Shown here piece after piece: positions 27,145 to 36,103 of a stretch of DNA of 64,000 bases. The notes below the pieces were generated by a model. That model saw only the letters and a program-made list of their open reading frames with translations. It did no database searches and had not been told where the DNA came from. Position numbers and translations under genes: made by a program. This stretch comes from Bradyrhizobium retamae (GTDB taxonomy: Bacteria > Pseudomonadota > Alphaproteobacteria > Rhizobiales > Xanthobacteraceae). The stretch spans positions 46,400-110,399 of the forward strand of contig NZ_LLYA01000154.1 in the NCBI RefSeq assembly GCF_001440415.1, read 5' to 3'. Position 1 is the first letter of the stretch; every line of letters starts with the position of its first letter.

Positions 27145-27807
27145 ATGCTTCATGAGGAAGTCGTAGGCCGCGTCCGCGCCATGTTGCTCGATGGCGAGAT
27201 CCCGCCGGGCGCGCGGATTCCCGAGCGCGACCTCTGTGAAAAGCTGCAGATCTCGCGCACGCCGCTGCGCGAGGCCCTCAAGGTGCTCGCCGCCGAGGGC
27301 CTGGTTCAATTGCTGCCGAACCGCGGCTCGCGCGCGGCCAGGCTGACCGACAAGGACATGCGCGACCTGTTCGAGGTGTGCCAGGGGCTCGAAGCGCTGG
27401 CCGGCGAGCTCGCCTGCGAGCGCATCACGGATGCCGAGATCGCCGAGGTCGCCGCCGTCCACGCCGCGATGGTGCAGCACTACGGCGATCGCGACCTTCT
27501 CCAGTACTACCGCTGCAACCGTACCATCCACGAGGCGATCATCACCGCGGCCGGCAACCCGGTGCTGTCAGGCCTATATGAATCCGTCACGGCCCGCATT
27601 CGGCGTGCGCGCTACGTCACGCCGATGACACCGCGGCGCTGGGCGCTGGCGGTACAGGAGCACGAAGCGATTCTCAATGCACTCCAACGCCGCGACGGCG
27701 TGGGGCTATCGCATATCCTGCGCGCGCATCTGCGCCACAAGCGCGAGGAGGTCTTGCAGGCCGGCTTCGCCGAGACCGAGCCTCAAGATCAGGCTCGTGC
27801 GTCATAG
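27145..27807 (+). CDS. GntR-family transcriptional regulator (FCD domain)
   Basis: A protein of 220 residues with an N-terminal winged helix (IPERDLCEKLQISRTPLREALKVL is the helix-turn-helix, shown here as known family pattern) and a C-terminal all-helical FCD ligand domain with metal-binding histidines. I chose ATG 27145 (MLHEEVVGRV); a TTG at 27130 would add five residues. It is divergent from the crotonase-CoA transferase-TctCBA-PdxA2 operon and probably represses it until the acid or its metabolite binds. The 13-bp inverted repeat in the shared promoter is its likely target. Confidence 0.88.
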   Translation: MLHEEVVGRVRAMLLDGEIPPGARIPERDLCEKLQISRTPLREALKVLAAEGLVQLLPNRGSRAARLTDKDMRDLFEVCQGLEALAGELACERITDAEIAEVAAVHAAMVQHYGDRDLLQYYRCNRTIHEAIITAAGNPVLSGLYESVTARIRRARYVTPMTPRRWALAVQEHEAILNALQRRDGVGLSHILRAHLRHKREEVLQAGFAETEPQDQARAS

Positions 27808-28084
27808 CAGCGTCTAGCCAGAAGCGGATTCGCATCCGAAGCCGCCGTCCATCTCTACCCGCATCGACCGTTGCTACGCCGACGCCGAGACGACTCCGCG
27901 GTTTTGCGGAGCGGTTTTCCCAAAACGATAACCACCCGTTCACCATGACGGCGAATCCCGCCGTGCGATCGACCAAATAATTCAACCCTCAAGTTCCCTT
28001 ATACCTTTGATGCCTAGTCATACCTCCGGGGATGGCTGCCATTGCCTTGCAGTGGGGCGTCCCTGCGTAAGAGTAGTAAAGCGT
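27808..28084. other. Intergenic region before the cpa cluster
   Basis: Between gntR and cpaB. It holds a terminator-like hairpin in its first half and presumably the cpa promoter in the second. No pilin or prepilin peptidase gene is hidden here; frames are too short. Confidence 0.5.
27894..27911 (+). terminator. Hairpin after gntR
   Basis: CTCCGC and GCGGAG pair perfectly around a six-base loop, followed by CGGTTTTCCC. The T-run is short, so the terminator is of moderate strength. Confidence 0.45.
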
Positions 28085-28882
28085 ATGAACATCGCACGTG
28101 TCGTCGTTCTGACCATCGCATTGAGTGCCGGCGGTGTTGCCGCCTATCTCGCCCGTGGCACGGAAGAACAATCCCGCCCGGCGGCTGAACCGGTCGTACA
28201 GTTGCCGACGGTGGAAATTCTCGTCGCGAAGTCCGACATCGGGCTCGGCCAGCCGGTCAAGCCCGAGAACCTGCAATGGCAGGCATGGCCGGCCGCGAGC
28301 GCCGGCAGCAATCTGATCAACCGTGCCAGCCAGGCCGAGGCCATCAAGGAAATCGCCGGTTCGATCGCGCGCAGCCCGTTGTTCGCTGGCGAGCCGATCC
28401 GCGAACAAAAGCTGGTCAGAGCCAATGGCTCTGGCTTCATGGCGGCCATCCTGCCGACCGGCTCGCGGGCGCTCTCGATCGAGATATCACCGGAAAGCGG
28501 CGCCGGCGGCTTCATCCTGCCCAATGACCGTGTCGACGTCATCTTCTCCAGGCGCGAAAAGAATCCGGACGGCAATGGACCCGACGTGGTCCAGTCGGAG
28601 ATCATTCTCTCCAACATCCGCGTGCTGGCGATCGATCAGGCACCGAAGGAAAAAGAGGGCAGCAACTCCCTCGTCGGCCGCACCGCCACGCTCGAACTGA
28701 AGCCCGAGCAGGCCGAGACTCTGACGCGTGCGCGCCAGAGCGGCACGCTGTCGCTCGCGCTGCGCAGCATTACCGATGTCAACGCGGCCGAAGGCCGTTC
28801 CGAGGACCAGGCTCAAAAACGAAGCCAGAGCGTCAACGTGGTTCGCTACGGCGTCGCCAATCAAACGACGGCACAGAAGTGA
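28085..28882 (+). CDS. cpaB: Flp/Tad pilus assembly protein CpaB
   Basis: A 265-residue periplasmic protein with an N-terminal membrane anchor (IARVVVLTIALSAGGVAAYLA) and a SAF domain (VEILVAKSDIGLGQPVKPEN), followed by the RcpC/CpaB domain with FILPNDRVDVIFSRRE. CpaB is a periplasmic partner of the pilus secretin. I chose ATG 28085 (MNIARVV); a longer frame from 28007 has no anchor at its start. It begins a run of four cpa genes in the usual order B-C-D-E. Confidence 0.9.
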   Translation: MNIARVVVLTIALSAGGVAAYLARGTEEQSRPAAEPVVQLPTVEILVAKSDIGLGQPVKPENLQWQAWPAASAGSNLINRASQAEAIKEIAGSIARSPLFAGEPIREQKLVRANGSGFMAAILPTGSRALSIEISPESGAGGFILPNDRVDVIFSRREKNPDGNGPDVVQSEIILSNIRVLAIDQAPKEKEGSNSLVGRTATLELKPEQAETLTRARQSGTLSLALRSITDVNAAEGRSEDQAQKRSQSVNVVRYGVANQTTAQK

Positions 28883-28899
28883 CCGAAAGGACGCCTGAT

Positions 28900-30360
28900 A
28901 TGAAGTTTGGGGAAAATCAGTCAGCGATGCGAACCGCAGCGGTGCGCGCCCTGTTGTTGTCGGCCGTCGGCGCGCTGACGCTCGGCCCGTTGCTGCCCGT
29001 GGTTGCAGCCGAGTCCGAGAAGGATCCGGTGACGACGTCTGCCATCGGCCCGGTCAAGATGCGCTTCCTGTCGCTCGGTGTCGGCAAGTCGGTGATCGTC
29101 GACCTGCCGCGCGATGTGAAGGATGTGCTGGTCGCCGATCCGAAGATCGCCAATGCCGTCATTCGCTCCCCGCAACGCGCCTATATCATCGGCGGCGCCG
29201 TCGGCCAGACCAACGTGGTGTTTTTCGACGGCGACGGCCAGCAGATCGCGTCCTACGACATCGCAATCAAGCGCGATCTCAACGGCGTACGTGCCGCGCT
29301 GCGGCAGTCGATGCCGGGAATCCAGATCGAAGGCATCGGCGACAGCGTGCTGCTGACCGGCTCGGTCTCGAGCCCGGTCGAAGCCCAGCAGGCCGGCGAG
29401 ATCGCCGCGCGGCTGGTCGGCGGGTCCGAGAAGGTCGTCAACTCGATCGTCGTTCGCGGCCGCGACCAGGTGATGTTGAAGGTCACTGTCGCGGAAGTTC
29501 GGCGGGATGTCGTCAAACAGATGGGTGTCGATCTCAGCGCCCAATTGAATGTCGGCAATACGACTGTGAATTTCAACAATACCAATCCCTTCACTGCAAA
29601 CAACGCGCCCCTCGTGCCTGGCAATGGCCTTGGCATAGCAGCCGGCACGATGCCGTCGGTCCAGGCCGTGCTTCGCGCGATGGAAAAGGCCGGTGTCGTG
29701 AAGACGCTCGCCGAACCCAATCTGACAGCGATCTCCGGCGAATCCGCAACGTTTATCTCAGGTGGTGAATTTCCCATTCCGACCGGCGTGAGCTGCCAAA
29801 CAACAACAGGCGGTGGCATCGGAAATTGCGTCCAGACAGTCGCCTTCAAGAAATTTGGCATCTCGCTCAACTTCACGCCGGTCGTACTCTCTGAGGGTCG
29901 GATCAGCCTGCGGGTGATGACGGAAGTTTCGGAAGTCTCGACCGAAAACTCTCTGACTGGCGGCCAGGGTGGAACAACCATTCCCTCGATCAAGACCCGC
30001 CGCGCCGAGACGACGCTGGAAATACCCTCCGGCGGCTCGATGGCGATGGCCGGCCTGATCCAGGAGCAAACCAAGCAGGCCATCAATGGGCTGCCGGGGC
30101 TCGATCAATTGCCGGTGCTGGGCGCGCTGTTCCGCAGCCAGGACTTCGTCAACAACCAGACTGAGTTGATGGTCATCGTGACGCCCTACGTCGTGCGCGC
30201 GGTCGCGCAGAAGGAGCTGTCGCGTCCCGACGACGGGTTTGCGCCGGCATCCGACTCCCAATCCACGCTGCTCGGGCGCATCAACCGGATCTACGGAGTC
30301 GCCGCCCGCGTCGATCCGGTCGCCGGCGTCCAGGGCAACTTTGGCTTCATCATTGATTGA
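28900..30360 (+). CDS. cpaC: Flp/Tad pilus outer-membrane secretin CpaC
   Basis: A 486-residue secretin with a signal peptide, an N-terminal pilus-assembly domain (LSLGVGKSVIVDLPRDVKDV), a BON-like module (residues about 110-190) and the C-terminal secretin domain (SGGEFPIPTGVSC; GLPGLDQLPVLGALFRSQ). The start ATG 28900 has AAGGA eight bases upstream. Within the secretin domain two cysteines enclose a Gly/Thr loop (GVSCQTTTGGGIGNC), which could form a disulfide at the gate. It forms the outer-membrane pore for the pilus. Confidence 0.93.
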   Translation: MKFGENQSAMRTAAVRALLLSAVGALTLGPLLPVVAAESEKDPVTTSAIGPVKMRFLSLGVGKSVIVDLPRDVKDVLVADPKIANAVIRSPQRAYIIGGAVGQTNVVFFDGDGQQIASYDIAIKRDLNGVRAALRQSMPGIQIEGIGDSVLLTGSVSSPVEAQQAGEIAARLVGGSEKVVNSIVVRGRDQVMLKVTVAEVRRDVVKQMGVDLSAQLNVGNTTVNFNNTNPFTANNAPLVPGNGLGIAAGTMPSVQAVLRAMEKAGVVKTLAEPNLTAISGESATFISGGEFPIPTGVSCQTTTGGGIGNCVQTVAFKKFGISLNFTPVVLSEGRISLRVMTEVSEVSTENSLTGGQGGTTIPSIKTRRAETTLEIPSGGSMAMAGLIQEQTKQAINGLPGLDQLPVLGALFRSQDFVNNQTELMVIVTPYVVRAVAQKELSRPDDGFAPASDSQSTLLGRINRIYGVAARVDPVAGVQGNFGFIID

Positions 30361-30400
30361 GTTTCAGAACTGTTCAGCGCGTGGGGACGAGGACAGAACG

Positions 30401-31144
30401 ATGATAACCAGAACACCGCTCCATCGCGTCAAGGCCGCGGGGCTGCTCGGCGCCCTTCTCGGACTTTCGGCGACACTCGGCGCCTGCACGTGGCAGTCCA
30501 CGGAAGTCGTGACAACCGCGAGCGTATCCGATGATTACCGCCACCGTCATCCGATCGCCGTGACCGAAGCCAACCATTCGATCGTCGTGTTCGTGGGTCA
30601 TGCCCGCGGCGGCCTCTCCGGGCCACAACGCACCGACGTCATGGGCCTGGCGCAGGCCTGGATGCGCGAAGGCACCGGCGCAATCATCGCCGACGTCCCG
30701 ATCGACACGGCGAACGCGCGCGCGGCCGCGTCATCGTATCAGGAAATCCGATCGGTTCTGATGGCGGGCGGCGTGCCCTCGCGCGCCATCACGCGGCGTC
30801 ACTACCACCCCGACGACAGCAGGGCCTTGCCGACGATCAGGCTGAGCTATCCGAAGATCAAGGCGGTGGCCGGTCCGTGCGGCCTGTGGCCGCAAGACCT
30901 CGGCCCGAACATCGACAACGTCGCCTACAACGAAAACCGCTCCTACCACAATTTCGGCTGCGCCATCCAGCGCAACCTGGCAGCGATGATCGACAATCCG
31001 GCGGACCTCGAGCAGCCGCGTCCCGAGAGCGCCGCCTATATGTCGCGGCGCAACATCGCCTTTGACAAATATCGCAAGGGCGTTGCGACCGAGACCACCT
31101 ACCCCGAAGCCGACAAGGCCAAACTCAGCGATACAGGCAAATGA
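30401..31144 (+). CDS. cpaD: Flp/Tad pilus biogenesis lipoprotein CpaD
   Basis: A 247-residue protein with a lipoprotein signal (lipobox LGAC) and the CpaD domain: HPIAVTEANHSIVVFVG, then the CpaD signature segment CGLWPQDLGPN and YHNFGCAIQRNLAAMIDNP. It is an outer-membrane-associated pilotin-like factor for the CpaC secretin. ATG 30401 has AGGA seven bases upstream. Its stop overlaps the cpaE start by four bases. Confidence 0.9.
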   Translation: MITRTPLHRVKAAGLLGALLGLSATLGACTWQSTEVVTTASVSDDYRHRHPIAVTEANHSIVVFVGHARGGLSGPQRTDVMGLAQAWMREGTGAIIADVPIDTANARAAASSYQEIRSVLMAGGVPSRAITRRHYHPDDSRALPTIRLSYPKIKAVAGPCGLWPQDLGPNIDNVAYNENRSYHNFGCAIQRNLAAMIDNPADLEQPRPESAAYMSRRNIAFDKYRKGVATETTYPEADKAKLSDTGK

Positions 31145-32424
31145 TCAGCCGCGTCTTTCAAAACTCCGACGATCAACTGGACGACACGCCGGCGCAGCCC
31201 GAGGAATACATCTCGCCGGCGCCGCGCGTATCGGTACAGGCCTTTTGCGCCAGTGTGGCGATCGCAACCGCGGTGCGCGCGGCGAGCGAAGACCGCCGTC
31301 TCGGCAAGGCGCACCTGTCGGTTCACATGGGCGGCATTGCCGCCGCCATCGAGGCCTACCACACGGCGCCGACGCCGAACGTGATCTTGCTGGAGAGCGA
31401 ACCCGACAGCGACATCCTCGAAGGGCTCGATGAACTCGCGACCGTCTGCGACGCGGGAACGCGCGTCGTCGTGATCGGCAGCGCCAGCGATGTCACGCCC
31501 TATCGCGAACTGGTGCGGCGCGGCGTCAGCGACTACGTTACCGGACCGATCGAACCCATCGACGTCGTGCGCGCAATATGCGGCCTGTACGCGGCCTCCG
31601 AGGCCGTGGCCGTCGGCCGCATCGTCGCCGTCGTCGGCGCCAAGGGCGGCGTCGGTGCATCCACCGTCGCGCATAACGTGGCCTGGACGATTGCGCGCGA
31701 TCTCGCGCTCGATTCCGTCGTGATCGATCTCGACCTTGCCTTCGGCACCGCCGGCCTCGATTACAATCAGGACCCGGTACAGGGCATTGCCAATGCCGTC
31801 TTCCAGCAGGAACGGCCGGACTCCGCCTTCATGGAGCGTCTACTGGCGAAATGCACCGACCGCCTCAACCTCTTGGCGGCGCCGGCGACCTTGGACCAGG
31901 TCTACGATTTCGGCGCCGACGCGTTCGATGCGATCTTCGATACGATGCGCATGACGACCCCCTGCATCGTGCTCGACGTTCCCCACCAATGGTCGGCATG
32001 GACCAAGCGCACGCTGGTCGGCGCAGACGACATTCTGATCGTCGCCGAGCCTGACCTCGCCAATATGCGCAACACCAAGAACATGCTGAACGTGCTGAAG
32101 GCGGCGCGACCCAACGACCGCCCGCCGCTCTATTGCCTGAACCAGGTTGGCATGCACAAGCGTCCGGAGATATCCACGCGCGAATTCGCCAAGGCAATCG
32201 AGAGCCAGCCGATCGCAGCCATTCCGTTCGATTCGAAGATGTTCGGCACCGCCGCCAACAACGGCCAGATGATCGCGCAGATCGCCGCCAAGCATCGCAC
32301 CACCCAGATGTTCCTGCAGATCGCGCAGCGCATGACGGGCCATGCCGTGACCAAGCGGTCGCGGATTTCGTTCCTGGCGCCGATCATCAAGAAGCTGCAG
32401 GGCGCGACGGCCCGCAGGGCGTGA
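31141..32424 (+). CDS. cpaE: Flp/Tad pilus localisation ATPase CpaE
   Basis: A 427-residue MinD/ParA-like P-loop protein with an N-terminal receiver-like domain (residues about 35-145). The deviant Walker A is VVGAKGGVGASTVAHN and the following switch motif is SVVIDLDLAFGTAG. CpaE proteins place the Tad machine in the cell. The start is coupled to cpaD (ATGA). It is the last cpa gene; the ATPase CpaF and the TadB/TadC platform proteins that normally follow are missing from this locus. Confidence 0.9.
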   Translation: MISRVFQNSDDQLDDTPAQPEEYISPAPRVSVQAFCASVAIATAVRAASEDRRLGKAHLSVHMGGIAAAIEAYHTAPTPNVILLESEPDSDILEGLDELATVCDAGTRVVVIGSASDVTPYRELVRRGVSDYVTGPIEPIDVVRAICGLYAASEAVAVGRIVAVVGAKGGVGASTVAHNVAWTIARDLALDSVVIDLDLAFGTAGLDYNQDPVQGIANAVFQQERPDSAFMERLLAKCTDRLNLLAAPATLDQVYDFGADAFDAIFDTMRMTTPCIVLDVPHQWSAWTKRTLVGADDILIVAEPDLANMRNTKNMLNVLKAARPNDRPPLYCLNQVGMHKRPEISTREFAKAIESQPIAAIPFDSKMFGTAANNGQMIAQIAAKHRTTQMFLQIAQRMTGHAVTKRSRISFLAPIIKKLQGATARRA

Positions 32425-32536
32425 GCAAAGGATGACGGCGCAGCGGCGTCGGACGGCGACGCTGATCGCGTTTTCGGGCGAAGGCCTGCCCAGGACTAGA
32501 TACGGGGTGAATTCAGGCTCTGCTGGCTCTGATCAC

Positions 32537-32559
32537 CGATTCTGATTCAATCAGAATCG
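32537..32559. terminator. Perfect 23-base palindrome between cpaE and the TadD-like gene
   Basis: CGATTCTGATT, one base, then AATCAGAATCG: eleven perfect base pairs, followed by AAAAGC on the plus strand. The two neighbouring genes converge, so it can end transcription from both sides. An AT-rich palindrome of this form is also known as a dispersed element in Bradyrhizobium. Confidence 0.55.
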
Positions 32560-32571
32560 AAAAGCTCCAGA

Positions 32572-33399
32572 CTAGTCGGCGCGCCGGGCCGCGGCGATCG
32601 GCATCCTGTCGGCCTCGGCCCGCGCGTTCTCCTTGTCCTTTCGCGCCAGCATCCGCTTCAATTGCGCGACGTTGGCTGCCGCCTCGGCGGGCGGCAGGTC
32701 GGCCTTCACGATCTTTTCTGCCTCGGCAAAATGACCCTGCAGGCCGACCGCCAGTGCAAGATTGGCGCGCACGCGCGGATCGGTCCTGGCCAGGCCGTGG
32801 GCGCGGCGCAGCGTCTCCTCGGCCCTGGGCAGATCCTTCGAAAGCACGTAGGACAGTCCGAGATTGGACAGCACCGACGGATGGTCGGGCACGATTTTCA
32901 GCGCGCTCGCATAGTATTGCCGCGCCTCCTCGTATCGGCCGAGTTGATCCAGCGTTGCACCCTGCGCCGACAGCAGCCGCCAATCGGGATCGTCGGGGCT
33001 GTGGGCGCGGCCGAGCACGTCGAAGGCCTGCTGGAAATTGCCGTTATCCGCCAGCGCGCGGCCGTAGGCTGCGAGCAACAGCTTATCGCCCGAATGGGCG
33101 ATGGAGGCCTGTTCGAGCACCGCAACCGCCTGCGACCGCTGCCCTGTCGCGCGAAGCGCCTTACCGTATTTCAGGGCTGCGTCGGCATCCTTCGGATTGG
33201 CGCGATAGCGTTCCTGGTAAAGCTGGATATCACGGCGCGGATCGGTCGCGTGGTCAGTGTCGGCCTGCTCGCCGATCGAACCGGTAATATCTGACAGTCC
33301 GGAGGTCTGGCAGCCGCCAAGCCCCAACGCCAAAATCAGGGTCGACGTGCACGCAAGGAGCCGCGTGACGCGGAGCGGGTGGGGCAACTTCTGGAACAT
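32572..33399 (-). CDS. TPR lipoprotein, TadD-like
   Basis: A 275-residue lipoprotein (lipobox LGGC, then QTSGLSDITGSIGEQ) with about four tetratricopeptide repeats (YGKALRATGQRSQAVAVLEQ; DQLGRYEEARQYYASALKI; LGLSYVLSKDLPRAEETLRR). Tad loci carry such a protein, TadD, probably a pilotin or scaffold for the secretin. Here it is on the opposite strand and converges with cpaE, whereas it is usually cotranscribed. The C-terminal 40 residues are rich in Ala, Arg and Asp. Confidence 0.8.
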   Translation of the reverse strand: MFQKLPHPLRVTRLLACTSTLILALGLGGCQTSGLSDITGSIGEQADTDHATDPRRDIQLYQERYRANPKDADAALKYGKALRATGQRSQAVAVLEQASIAHSGDKLLLAAYGRALADNGNFQQAFDVLGRAHSPDDPDWRLLSAQGATLDQLGRYEEARQYYASALKIVPDHPSVLSNLGLSYVLSKDLPRAEETLRRAHGLARTDPRVRANLALAVGLQGHFAEAEKIVKADLPPAEAAANVAQLKRMLARKDKENARAEADRMPIAAARRAD

Positions 33400-33548
33400 G
33401 TAGCGGGACTCACGGCGGCGACTGTCCAGAAGTGTTCACAGCTTAACCCTAAGTTCCGGTTAAGCTGGCCCGCTTTTGCCGTAATTGGCTACCGTTGCAA
33501 GCGCCTCGCCGCCAGGCACGCGCGTGCCGTCCCGTTTCGCCGAGCGGC

Positions 33549-33794
33549 CTAGTCGAGGAATTGCGCGCCGAGTTCGCAACCGATCCGCCAGGCCAGCTTG
33601 CACTGACGCGGCCTTCCCTCCGAAAAGATCACCGTGAATTCGGGAGGAATTTCGGGATATTCGGCGATGATCTTCACGCCGCCATCCGACATGTCTGTAA
33701 TCATGCAGTCGCGCGGCAATCCGCCGGTCGCAAACTGTATTTTCGCAAAGTTTCTGCACGCACGTCGTTCGCTTCTGCGGCGATTCGCTAACAT
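33549..33794 (-). CDS. PilZ-domain protein
   Basis: An 81-residue single-domain PilZ protein. The c-di-GMP-binding signature is recognisable as RRRSERRACR at the N-terminus and DMSDGGVKI (D/NxSxxG) in the middle. I chose ATG 33794 (MLANRRRSERR) with AGGG five bases upstream; a GTG at 33824 would add ten residues. It lies next to the Tad genes, which makes regulation of surface attachment by c-di-GMP plausible, but there is no direct evidence for a partner. Confidence 0.8.
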   Translation of the reverse strand: MLANRRRSERRACRNFAKIQFATGGLPRDCMITDMSDGGVKIIAEYPEIPPEFTVIFSEGRPRQCKLAWRIGCELGAQFLD

Positions 33795-34075
33795 GTCTAC
33801 CCTGGCCTTGCTGGAGTGATTCACCCGAAGGTGGCCTCAGCTTTACCGAAGGATTGTTGGAATTGAGCTAGCGCAACGGCTCGCAATGTAGCTGATACGT
33901 TTGAATTCCGTTTACCGAACCTGGAGCCGCCAAGAGCCTCCAAGACCTTCGAACACCGGCAAGCCACGCTCGAGCAGCGCCCGTGCACTGCAATTTTCGG
34001 CAAATTAAAGGGTTGATCGCCCCTCGTTAGGCGATAGCCTGACCCTTCGACTCGATTTGGCGGAAACTGACGCAT
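33795..34075. other. Divergent intergenic region, PilZ gene and Na/Pi cotransporter
   Basis: It must carry both promoters. No strong inverted repeat or Pho-box-like direct repeat is visible to me. Confidence 0.35.
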
Positions 34076-35761
34076 ATGGGAAGCCTCGTCCTTCTCGACC
34101 TGATGGGCGGCGTAGCATTGCTGCTGTGGGGCTTGCACATGGTCCACAGCGGGATTCTGCGCGCGTTCGGGCCGAACCTGCGTTTGTTGCTGGCAAAGGC
34201 CCTGAGCAACCGCTTCTCCGCCCTCGCCGCTGGCCTCGGCTTGACCGCGCTGCTCCAGAGCAGCACCGCGACGGCGCTGCTCACGAGTTCGTTTACGTCG
34301 GACGGGCTCGTCAGCCTGGTGCCTGCGCTCGCCATCATGCTCGGTGCCAATGTCGGCACCACGCTGATCGTGCAGATCCTGTCGTTCAACATCGCCGCCG
34401 TCGCACCGGTGCTGTTCATCATTGGGCTGTTCGCCTTCCGCACCGGGCGGCGCTCGCGCATCAAGGACATCGGCCGCGTCTTTATCGGCCTCGGCCTGAT
34501 GCTGCTGGCGCTGCACATCCTGCTCAATACGCTGGCGCCGGCGGAGAACGCGCCGGGCGTGCGCGTATTCATGAACGCCATCACCGGCGATCCCGCGCTC
34601 TGTATCCTGTTCGCTGCGATCGTGACCTGGCTCGTGCATTCCTCTGTTGCCAGTGTGCTGCTGGTGATGTCGCTGGCCTATGCGCATTTCATTACCCCCT
34701 ATGCGGCGCTGGCGCTCGTGCTCGGCGCCAATCTCGGCAGCGCCATCAATCCGATCGTCGAGGGCGCGCGCCGCGACAATCCCGCCAGCTATCGGCTTCC
34801 GCTCGGCAATCTCGTCAACCGGCTTGTCGGCGTGCTGCTGGTGGCGCCGTTCCTGCAGCCGATCGCGGAGCTTCTGATCGCATGGCAACCGGATGTAGCC
34901 AAGGCAACCGCCCTGTTCCACATCGCCTTCAACGTTGCGACCGCAGCTCTCTTCATTGGCCTGCTCGACGGCATGGCGCGGCTGTTGAAAAGGTTGCTGC
35001 CCGAGCGCGTCAAGGAGGCCGACCCGACAGGTCCACGCTATCTCGACGAGAGTGCACTGGAGACCCCTTCCCTCGCGCTGGCGGATGCCGCCCGCGAAAC
35101 CTTGCATATGGGCGATCACGTCGAGATCATGCTGCGCAAAGTGATGGCGGCGATGATGACCAACGACCGCGCGCTGGTCGACGAGGTCTCGCGAATGGAC
35201 AACAGCGTCGACAGCCTCGATGAGGCGATCAAGCTCTATGTCACGAAGCTCACCCGCGGCAGTCTCGACGAGCGCGAGGGACACCGGGCGATGGAAATCG
35301 TCTCCTTCGCCATCAACCTCGAGCATATCGGCGACATCATCGACAAGAATCTGAGCGAAATGGCAACCAAGAAGATCAAGCGCCGCTTCCAGTTCTCGGC
35401 CGAGGGCGCCGAGGAGCTTTCCGCTTTCCACAAGCGCACGATGGATTCGCTGCGGATCGCGTTCGGGGTCTTCATGTCGGGTGACCTCAACGAAGCGCGA
35501 AAATTGCTGGCCGAAAAGGCCGCGCTGCGCAATGCCGAGCTTGCCGCCACCGAACGGCACCTCGACCGCTTGCGTGAAGGCCGGCCCGAAACCATCGAGA
35601 CCACGTCGCTTCATCTCGACGTGTTGCGCGACCTCCGGCGCATCCACTCGCACATCTGCTCGGTCGCCTACCCCGTGCTCGATGCCGCCGGCGAACTCGC
35701 CGCCCATCGCAGCGCCGAAAGCGAATTGCCGGCACTGCCCACGGCGGCGCCGGGCCGCTAA
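34076..35761 (+). CDS. Na+/phosphate cotransporter family protein with PhoU-like C-terminus
   Basis: A 561-residue membrane protein. The two inverted Na_Pi_cotrans repeats are seen from their QSS-type motifs (ALLQSSTATALLTSS and VHSSVASVLLVMS) and the paired GANVGTT and GANLGSA. Residues from about 350 to the end form soluble helices of the PhoU type (MGDHVEIMLRKVMAAMM; NLEHIGDIIDKNLSEMA). It resembles YjbB/NptA-like proteins that move phosphate; whether it imports or exports is open. A 628-codon frame on the opposite strand is an artefact of GC bias. Confidence 0.9.
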   Translation: MGSLVLLDLMGGVALLLWGLHMVHSGILRAFGPNLRLLLAKALSNRFSALAAGLGLTALLQSSTATALLTSSFTSDGLVSLVPALAIMLGANVGTTLIVQILSFNIAAVAPVLFIIGLFAFRTGRRSRIKDIGRVFIGLGLMLLALHILLNTLAPAENAPGVRVFMNAITGDPALCILFAAIVTWLVHSSVASVLLVMSLAYAHFITPYAALALVLGANLGSAINPIVEGARRDNPASYRLPLGNLVNRLVGVLLVAPFLQPIAELLIAWQPDVAKATALFHIAFNVATAALFIGLLDGMARLLKRLLPERVKEADPTGPRYLDESALETPSLALADAARETLHMGDHVEIMLRKVMAAMMTNDRALVDEVSRMDNSVDSLDEAIKLYVTKLTRGSLDEREGHRAMEIVSFAINLEHIGDIIDKNLSEMATKKIKRRFQFSAEGAEELSAFHKRTMDSLRIAFGVFMSGDLNEARKLLAEKAALRNAELAATERHLDRLREGRPETIETTSLHLDVLRDLRRIHSHICSVAYPVLDAAGELAAHRSAESELPALPTAAPGR

Positions 35762-35764
35762 CGG

Positions 35765-36103
35765 TCAGCGATCGAGCGTCTTCGAGGCGGTGCCGCGGTT
35801 CTTCACAATCAGCATGATGTTTCTGATGTAGATGATCGTGGCCAGCGACTGGCCGATGATGATCACGGGCTCGCGCTTGGCGATGCCGTAGATCAGCGTC
35901 ATCATGCCGCCTCCCATCGAGAAGAACCAGAACGCCATCGGCACCACGCTCTGTCCGGCCCGCTCGCTCGATATCCACTGCACGAGGAATCGCGCGGTGA
36001 ACAGCAATTGCGCGATCAGCCCGAACGCCAACCAGAAATCGAACTTGGCGACGAACACGTCGTAGAGATAGTCGCCGAGCGCCTGGCCGTATTGAATCAG
36101 CAT
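35765..36103 (-). CDS. LAB_N-domain (lipid A biosynthesis N-terminal domain) membrane protein
   Basis: A 112-residue protein with three or four spans. It matches the small LAB_N family, named for the N-terminal part of some lipid-A-disaccharide synthases: FDFWLAFGLIAQLLFTARFLVQWISSERAGQSVVP is the signature (described here only in part: WxxxGxxxQxxFxxRFxxQWxxSE). The ATG overlaps the glycosyltransferase stop by one base. Stand-alone LAB_N proteins next to a GT2 enzyme may act like small flippase or anchor subunits for the polyprenyl-linked sugar; that role is inference. Confidence 0.85.
   Translation of the reverse strand: MLIQYGQALGDYLYDVFVAKFDFWLAFGLIAQLLFTARFLVQWISSERAGQSVVPMAFWFFSMGGGMMTLIYGIAKREPVIIIGQSLATIIYIRNIMLIVKNRGTASKTLDR

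Noticed and set aside
33821..35707. 628-codon open frame antisense to the Na/Pi cotransporter
   Set aside because: Its composition is low-complexity Arg/His/Gln/Glu-rich, typical of the reverse of a GC-rich gene; the plus-strand frame has clear family motifs.
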